Program-made: the position numbers and the translations under genes
The notes under the pieces: generated by a model
What the model was told of the DNA's origin: nothing
The model's database searches: none
What the model saw: the letters and a program-made list of their open reading frames with translations, nothing else
Shown: piece after piece, positions 57,591-64,000 of the stretch
Layout of the letters: each line of letters opens with the position of its first letter
How positions within the stretch are numbered: the first letter of the stretch is position 1
From: Isoetes taiwanensis
Lineage: Eukaryota > Streptophyta > Lycopodiopsida > Isoetales > Isoetaceae
NCBI GenBank assembly: GCA_021234155.1
Contig: JAJEKV010000145.1
Coordinates: 1,427,286-1,491,285 of the forward strand
Direction: 5' to 3'
Length of the DNA: 64,000 bases

Positions 57591-59215
57591 TCATGTGTGA
57601 GGCACATAGCTTTTTTTATCGGTAATCGAACAGATATAGGAGAACTCCTCTTCCATTTCTTTTCCGACTCCGCTTTGGAGTGACAACGACGGATTTTGTA
57701 TCCGAAACAGGTGATTGTCGCTTTGGACTCCATAGTTAGAAGGTTTTGCAAGGAAGGGGGAAGTGAGGGTCGAATAAGGTGCGCTATATGGCTACTAACG
57801 ATGGATTGGCCGGAAAGATAACAAGGGGAATCGCTAATCATGCGTAATTAAAGGGATTTATGATGCCAATGTTGGAAACATGCACTATAACGCCCAAAGC
57901 CCGCTACGACATCAAACAATAAGGTATATTATTCAATCGTGCCGATAGTTGTCGCTTTGTTAGATCGCCTAGCAAGACTTTAACATGCATGATCCTTTAC
58001 TTATTCGCATCAGAGAACCTTGGGTTGATGTTGAACTATGCCACAAGGGGAGGCACACAATCAATACATTGAGGCGTTTAACGCAAGGTAGCCTTTCAAA
58101 TTCATTCTAAGATCTAGTTCAGTATTGTTTGCTGGAATGCACAAGAACCGATATGAATGAATAGTCAAGCTGAGAAAACACCTGGCCGACACAATTCCAC
58201 TGAGAATTCAATAAAGATGTAGCTCTATTTTCGCTCCCAAAAGCGTAGAGCATGTTCAAGTAGAAAACTTGAGACCAACAAAGAGAGGTCGAAGTTCATG
58301 TGGTAATGTGATTGTTATTCCTTTTTATAGAATTGCTATGTAAATTTGCAAAGAAACTAATTAGAACAAAGAGATGCAAATATTGCTGCTTTAAAAAATG
58401 CAAAAGTCAATTTGCTGGAGTGAATCAGAATGCAACGAAGAAAACGTTAGGAGTTTCCTAGAATTTATTGTGGAAATTCTTGGATTTGATGTTAGATTTG
58501 TTTCTTTCTTGTACTCGATTTTGATTTTGATTCTGATCCGGCAAAGGCATATTGGATCATATTCGATGACTATTGGTTATGGAGGTACCCAACAAATAAG
58601 GGCAACGCGTATGATGGGTTTCATGCGCATCAGAATTCAAACTCTATATAATGGTTATGCAGTATGTTGGAATCTAAATTGAGAGCTACCCAAGTAAATG
58701 CCAATAGCAAATGTCAAGAAGGAAGAAAAGCAAAGATTCAAAAAAGAAGGCCAAATCTACCATGTGGGAGAAAGGCTCGCTAGGCCATTGTTTGTGTAGC
58801 TCACCTGATGTTGTGCATTGCGCAAAGGAAAGAGCATTATTTATTTAGGTCAGCTAATAGAATTTATGGGGGTTCTAATGCCGTAATTAGGTGTCCTTCT
58901 ATCCAAAGTTAGAGTTATTTCTTATTAGCTAACCGAGATAAGTTAAGTAGACATCGCTGACCGAATTGGTTGCACATGGAACTAGTTGAATTTAGATATT
59001 AAAATTCATGCGTAAAGTGTAATGACCGCATGCTTATCTTTTATATTTTGGCCAAGTAGTTTGTTCTTCAAGGAAGGATTTATTGTATTTTGGCCTCGCT
59101 TTTCTCTCGATGGGATTTTATTATGTCTATGAGTTTGAGTAGAATTGAAAGTACAATTGCTTTGGTCACTATATCGTGGTAGAATTGAAAGTACAATTGT
59201 TCCGTCACTATATCG
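57590..59215. other. Stretch without recognised gene, copy 2
   Basis: Counterpart of 22450-24085, including the exon-like piece near 58515-58640. Blocks 57.54-58.3 and after 58.54 kb are altered at CAG/CTG sites; 58330-58540 is not. Confidence 0.5.
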
Positions 59216-59221
59216 GGATAT

Positions 59222-62200
59222 AGCCGCTTATATAATGAACAAAACTAATTCATACCTTGGTTGAGAAATAGAGGAGAACATGATGCATCCTCAAAGAATA
59301 ACTATTGGCATGTCTATACACCCATGGTGTGAGAACTTCATTTCCAATTTGTTATTATCGCTCATTCACAAGTTTATACGTTTCTTATTACTTGAAATAT
59401 CATAGTATCGCTCAGATTCAAGCCTTTTAGGACTTACAAGAAGTTATCTTTATCGTTTTATATGAATTTGATAGAAATTGCCATAAGAAATGACTACATC
59501 TAACCAAGTATAAAAATGAATGCAAGCTTATCAATACCCGTATTGCACTTTTTGGTCCCAAAAAGGGCAGATCATACGATTTATAAATATTATTGATAGG
59601 TTCCTTTTCAAGAGTTTGATGCAAAGGTGTTTTTTATTCAAAGATAATTATAATGAAAGGTGTAAGGCATAAAGGATTTGACACAAGGCGCGATCCCTGC
59701 CTTAACCCGCTTTCCTCAGATTTTATGCACATTTTTGAAGACTATAAGTAGTTTTAAAATTCTTTACCATGATTTTGTCGCCGCTAAGCTTTCAGACGCC
59801 TTTTTGATATGTGCTCAATACAAAGTGTTTGCTGAAAAATGTCAAGACCATGTTCCTATTTTATAATATCTTTGATACTATATTTGATACCACTAGTTCC
59901 TATTTCCATATAACTAATAATGGTACGCATTCCTTTTCTTCCCACTAAAATGAGCCACTGATGTTATTTAAAATGGAATGGCATCTTTATTATCTTAATT
60001 TGGGTCGCCCCAGAAAACTTGTGTTTAATTCTTACTTCTAGCTTTAATCAATCTCACGCCGGCCTTTTCATTAGAATTGAATAGAATAGAATAGAATAGA
60101 AATTATTGTCCCTTGTGCCCTAAGGCCCGGGACTTGTAGCATGGGCGAAAAAGGGCTTACTAGCACATCACGCCGGTTTATTGTAGCCTTTCAAGGCTCC
60201 CTTGTTTCTATTAGTACCGCACGCTTTGAATCCGCAGATCATGGCCGCAGGCGGTGCCGGCTATCAATCAGCTTTAAGTCCGAATTTCTACGCCTATGAC
60301 TGACTTCTTAGCGGTTCATATTACAAGCCCTTTTTCTTTTGCACTTCCCTGTGGTTCATCATCCTCTCCGATTGCGACCGCCAGATCTCTCATTGTTTCG
60401 GGCCCTTATCATCGTGTGTACTAATGAATTCCATCCTATGTTTTGTATTTGTTTCGACGCCTCCGCACATTAAGCACTCATTGGGACTGGGGATGATTCC
60501 TCCACTTTCCCGTCACGCATTCTACATATCCGGCGAGTTCTGCCTTATTTTCCTCCATCCGTCTTTTAATTTTAGATCGCTCCGCATCCTAAATTGCTAG
60601 GATGTTCTCCCGGTCTTTCCCAGCGTATTGTCCTGCTTTATCCCGTTGTCCCATTCGGCCGCTCTCGATTGAAGACCGCTTCGCGCCAAAACGCTCTTGG
60701 ATCCTGCGGTGTCTTTGCAGCTGATCATGATCGCTTAGCCTTGTTCAAGGCCATTCCATTTTCCCTTACTAGCTCGCCGTGTTCATTCCCATTACTATGT
60801 CCACATCGCCACATCCTTAAACCATCCACCGCCATGATGATGTGTGATTTTGTTGATTCCCCGACACTTATCCGGTAAACCCGGGTCCCTAAGCTCAGCG
60901 CCCTATAATTACGGCCACACCATCGGCAATAACATGTAACACTTCATCTCCCAAATTATTCTGTTTTATTACGTAAATTTCTTATATTGAAGTGTAACTC
61001 CCAATGGTCATTGAAACCTGTGACTGCCTTTAGCCCATTTCCCTCGCGGTCGTGGTAAGGCCATACCCCGTGACATACCATTCTCGATTCCTCTAGTTCC
61101 GCCTCCCATATACCCGAAAGATCCTGTACTCGCTCCTATGCCCGAAAATGACAATTTTGGTTTTTGGTTTATCATTAACGCTGTCCTTTCATACGTATAT
61201 CTCCGTGAGTCCTCGAACCAGACCCCTTATTTTGTGGCCATCATGCTCGTGTCATCAAAGATACAACATACAATAGGAAAAACCTGGTGTTTCTTAGGGA
61301 AGGCCCATGTCCCCTTGTTGTTCCTTTCCTTGAAACCCTAATGCATCTATGTATCTCGAACAATATCCGGGATAGTGGCACCCCGCTTGACTCCCCGTCG
61401 TAAGATATTGCTTGTCCTTCCGCTCCATTTTTGTGTATACCCCCGCATAGTCTTTGCCATTGTTCCTACCATGTGTCTCAGCCCGTGATGTCTATTACTT
61501 TTTGTAGGAGCTTTTTCCTGACTCGGTTTCGTATGCCTTTCTAAAAATCCACAAAGCAAAGATAATTATTTTCTTTCCCCAGCTCGCTTTGCTATATTAG
61601 TATCCCGGCGGGTTACCTAGATGGTCTCGTGGGTTGAGTGTTCCTAAGATAAAGCTTGCCTCGCCCTTGTGGCCCTCGTGTTTCTTTTTTCCGCCCACCG
61701 CTTCAATTTATCGTTTGTGAACTTTTCCAAACCACTTTGCTTAAGATAGAGCTTATTTCCATATAACTAATAAGGGTACATATTCTTTTTTCTTCCCAAT
61801 CGAAATGAGCCACATGATGTTATTTAAAATGGAATGGCATCTTTATTATCTTAATTTGGTTTTAAATGGCATCTTTATTATCTTAATTTGGGTCATCTTG
61901 TAAAACTTTTGTTTAATTTTACTTCTAGCTTTTAACCAATCTCGCTTATTCCTTCTCATTATAGGGCTTATATGCTTCACATCCCAACAAAGTTGTGGAA
62001 TGGGCGTGCATCACAAAAACGGGTAATTTTCAGATCTCATATCTTCCAATTTGCTTCGCTTGATGTAAGAGCACTCTAGGTCGTTTCTATGCATGGGTCA
62101 AGTAACCAATGAGTACACAAATTTAATTTAGCATAGATCTTTTACTTGATAGTAAAATTTAGTGATTCTAAATAGAGGTTTTAAGGACATATACTGCTAA

Positions 62201-62730
62201 GATTATGATTTCTCGGTGCAAAAGATATCCACATTAACGCTGATTCTCTCTTTGTTGGAGTCTTAGAGTTTTTGTAAAGTACTCAAGTCACTTTATCCTA
62301 TTTGACAAATGGAATTTCTTGATTCATGTATAACTTTGGGGACCTAACGGCATAAATGATTTTTTTATTGTCATTTCCGGACAATCATTTACTTTTGCTA
62401 ACTAGATGATAACACCGATCACCGGTCAATAGTAAATCATAAGATTGTTGGAAGATGTTGTCACCAATGGGGACGGCTTGCACTTTTCTATTATGAAAAG
62501 CATGCAAGAGAAGTATGTCCTTTATATTTATGCTTGAATAAGGAATTGTTTGCAAATTTCTTTTAGTCTTCTTTAATGCTAAGAATTGTAGATGAGTATC
62601 CTATTTAAGTGGTTCATAAACCATTATTGCCTTTATCATACCTATTATTGGTAACATATCCTTTTTATGACGCCGCCTTTGGGTTCCATATATTGTCGCT
62701 TCCCGCCGCGATAGTATTCATAGCAATCGG
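59222..62730 (+). pseudogene. SET-domain (Rubisco LSMT-like) gene fragment, copy 2
   Basis: Exons correspond to 59222-59336, 61965-62022, 62406-62515 and 62668-62730. Codons for NKAGE, the exon-2 donor CTG|GTAATT and the third exon are altered at CAG/CTG sites, and the third exon has an 18-bp insertion (CTATTATGAAAAGCATGC region). Whether these changes exist in the plant is doubtful. Confidence 0.6.
60072..61757 (-). pseudogene. LINE, copy 2
   Basis: Same insertion at the same place as 24941-26684, with the same long flanking direct repeats (about 59900-60069 and 61757-61960). It therefore predates the separation of the copies. RT motifs are no longer readable in one frame. Confidence 0.75.
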
Positions 62731-62734
62731 ATGT

Positions 62735-63350
62735 CCCCTTCCATTTTTTTTTGTTTATTTCTCGTTTTATTGCTTGTACAATTTGAAATCGTTAGCATCT
62801 CCCTTTTACAGATCGCAGTTAGGCTTGATATGGCCGCTGACTATGGCTTTGTAAACCCGATTGTTTTTCCGAAAAGGAAGTGGTTAGCTTTGTGTGACAT
62901 AAAGGACTTGATGAAACAAGATAGTGGAAATTAATTCGTCATTAAATAGAGAAATTTCAAGATGATATGATCCAAAACAAAAAGCAATAATCCCCTTTAA
63001 ACAATATAATAGTAGGAATGAGCAGAAGATAATATTTGTTGTGTTAAAACTATGCCATTCTCTTTCCTTGGTGCTTTTATAGAAGCTTCATTGGGAGATA
63101 CCGAATACATATTTCATCATCAACATCCGACGGGGATGGCTTTGTTACCGTTAAGTTGAATGTTTGTTGTGTGGATGTGGGAGTATCTTTGCCGGTGGTA
63201 CATTGGAAAATTATCTAATAATAGAAAATTGAGCCTCTAATGTCTATCCAATTGCACTGGAAAATTATCTAATAAGAAATTGGCATAGAAAATTGAGCAT
63301 GAAGGTCGTTATCCAACTTGCACTGGATCTCTCAAGGGGATAAAGATATG
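62735..63350. other. Stretch between SET fragment and PSI-like region, copy 2
   Basis: Counterpart of 27650-28270; no gene recognised. Confidence 0.5.
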
Positions 63351-63351
63351 G

Positions 63352-64000
63352 AACCTATTTTGTTGCTTGTGTTACCAATACGATGTAGTGATCAACGCTA
63401 CCGGACATTTACATGCGCATCAAAGACGCGTCGAGCGCCATTGAATCAATTAGGCAAGGCTATTTGATCCCAACAGCACTCCGCATTGAGCTGGATCAAG
63501 TGAAGAATTATCGGCGGGGAGAGCCTTTAAATGCGCCTCAAACCGACCTTATTGTGTGGGCAACATGTTGTAGTCATGGGGGAATCCGGGGAGCGGCAAG
63601 GATGGAAACCAACCATGTTTTCAATGACGACGGCGACATTCAAGTAGTGTAGTGCAAGAGCAGTTCCCGCCAAGAGTTGAGGCATTAACTAGATATTCAT
63701 ATAACCCATCGTAATGCACCATTTGAGATCCAAACACACACACACACCTACTATGAATAGGAGCATAACACGCAGTGAGTTCCATCACCACTTATAGCTT
63801 ATTCCATAGTCGCGCTCTCCAAGGTCGTTATCTTTTGTTCCATACTTCACATTCTTTCACGCATTTTCAAGTTCTATACATATTTGCGGCCAAGGCCAAT
63901 ATATCTCCCCATTTTATTTTCGCTTCCACTTCCGTTGAGTATACGCTAACTGTTCAATAAATCACTGTGAACTCTGCAAAACAAAGATTCACATCTTTTG
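63352..64000 (-). pseudogene. PSK simulator-like fragment, copy 2 (cut by window end)
   Basis: Counterpart of 28276-28988. The C-terminal DUF668 region is present but not in one frame; differences cluster at former CAG/CTG sites. The remainder lies beyond the window. Confidence 0.65.

Larger units (their letters stand above)
33671..64000. repeat. Segmental duplication, copy 2 (incomplete at right edge)
   Basis: This is the second direct copy of the block starting at base 1. It ends inside the PSI-like ORF because the window ends. It has its own insertions (40933-41254, 48985-51733, 56976-57297, extra copia at 46974-48664). Base differences from copy 1 are concentrated at CAG/CTG sites in discrete blocks, roughly 34.74-35.96, 41.7-46.0, 54.25-56.4, 57.54-58.3 and 58.54-64.0 kb. 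Confidence 0.93.

Overview
The window is repeat-dominated nuclear DNA of a land plant. It is AT-rich, has spliced gene fragments with GT/AG introns, LTR and non-LTR retrotransposon remnants, MITEs and SINE-like insertions. It also holds several decayed PPR genes whose wording (for example DVVTFVSSLKACGSIGALDKG) resembles the large PPR families of ferns. A large homosporous-fern genome is my best inference; no organism-specific marker proves it. There are no prokaryotic features, and no complete gene can be claimed as intact.

The window is essentially two copies of one ~33.7 kb block in direct orientation. Copy 1 runs 1-33670. Copy 2 starts at 33671 with the same sequence as base 1, and by base 64000 has reached the equivalent of about 28988. 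Real structural differences separate them. Copy 2 alone has two 322-bp MITEs (40933, 56976), a 2.75-kb insertion carrying an RNA-dependent RNA polymerase fragment and a 124-bp-TIR element (48985-51733), a longer Ty1/copia fragment (46441-48664) and extra duplicated blocks (36.1-38.6 kb). Copy 1 alone has a ~3.9-kb segment with a glutamine-rich multi-exon gene (13678-17567), a 0.7-kb segment between GATA tracts (~800-1470), and a deletion junction with a 29-bp templated filler (3661-3689).

Layout of copy 1: a LINE-like relic with a tetranucleotide tail (1.46-2.84 kb); an unrecognised minus-strand gene relic (4.0-5.3 kb); copia gag/protease (7.7-8.4 kb); a Dof-type zinc-finger protein (8.6-9.6 kb); a nested array of units made of Dof 5' end, a ~350-bp leader 'R1' and a PPR fragment (9.6-22.4 kb), interrupted by copia RT, the Q-rich gene and tandem SINE-like heads; a SET-domain (Rubisco LSMT-like) gene (24.1-27.65 kb) whose first visible intron contains a LINE flanked by ~173-bp direct repeats; a PSK-simulator-like (DUF3475/DUF668) ORF (28.3-29.2 kb); and two further PPR pseudogenes (30.8-33.5 kb).

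The most striking signal is in the base-level differences between copies. In discrete blocks they fall almost only on CAG/CTG (and CCG/CCGG) sites, which become CGT, CCG, CG, CGAG or AAAG, while flanking sequence stays identical. This is not the C-to-T decay expected from methylcytosine. It looks like a systematic read-out error at CHG-methylated sites in unpolished long-read sequence. Many 'frameshifts' in copy 2 (Dof, copia, LINE, SET, PSI) may therefore be technical and should not be read as biological pseudogenisation without other data.
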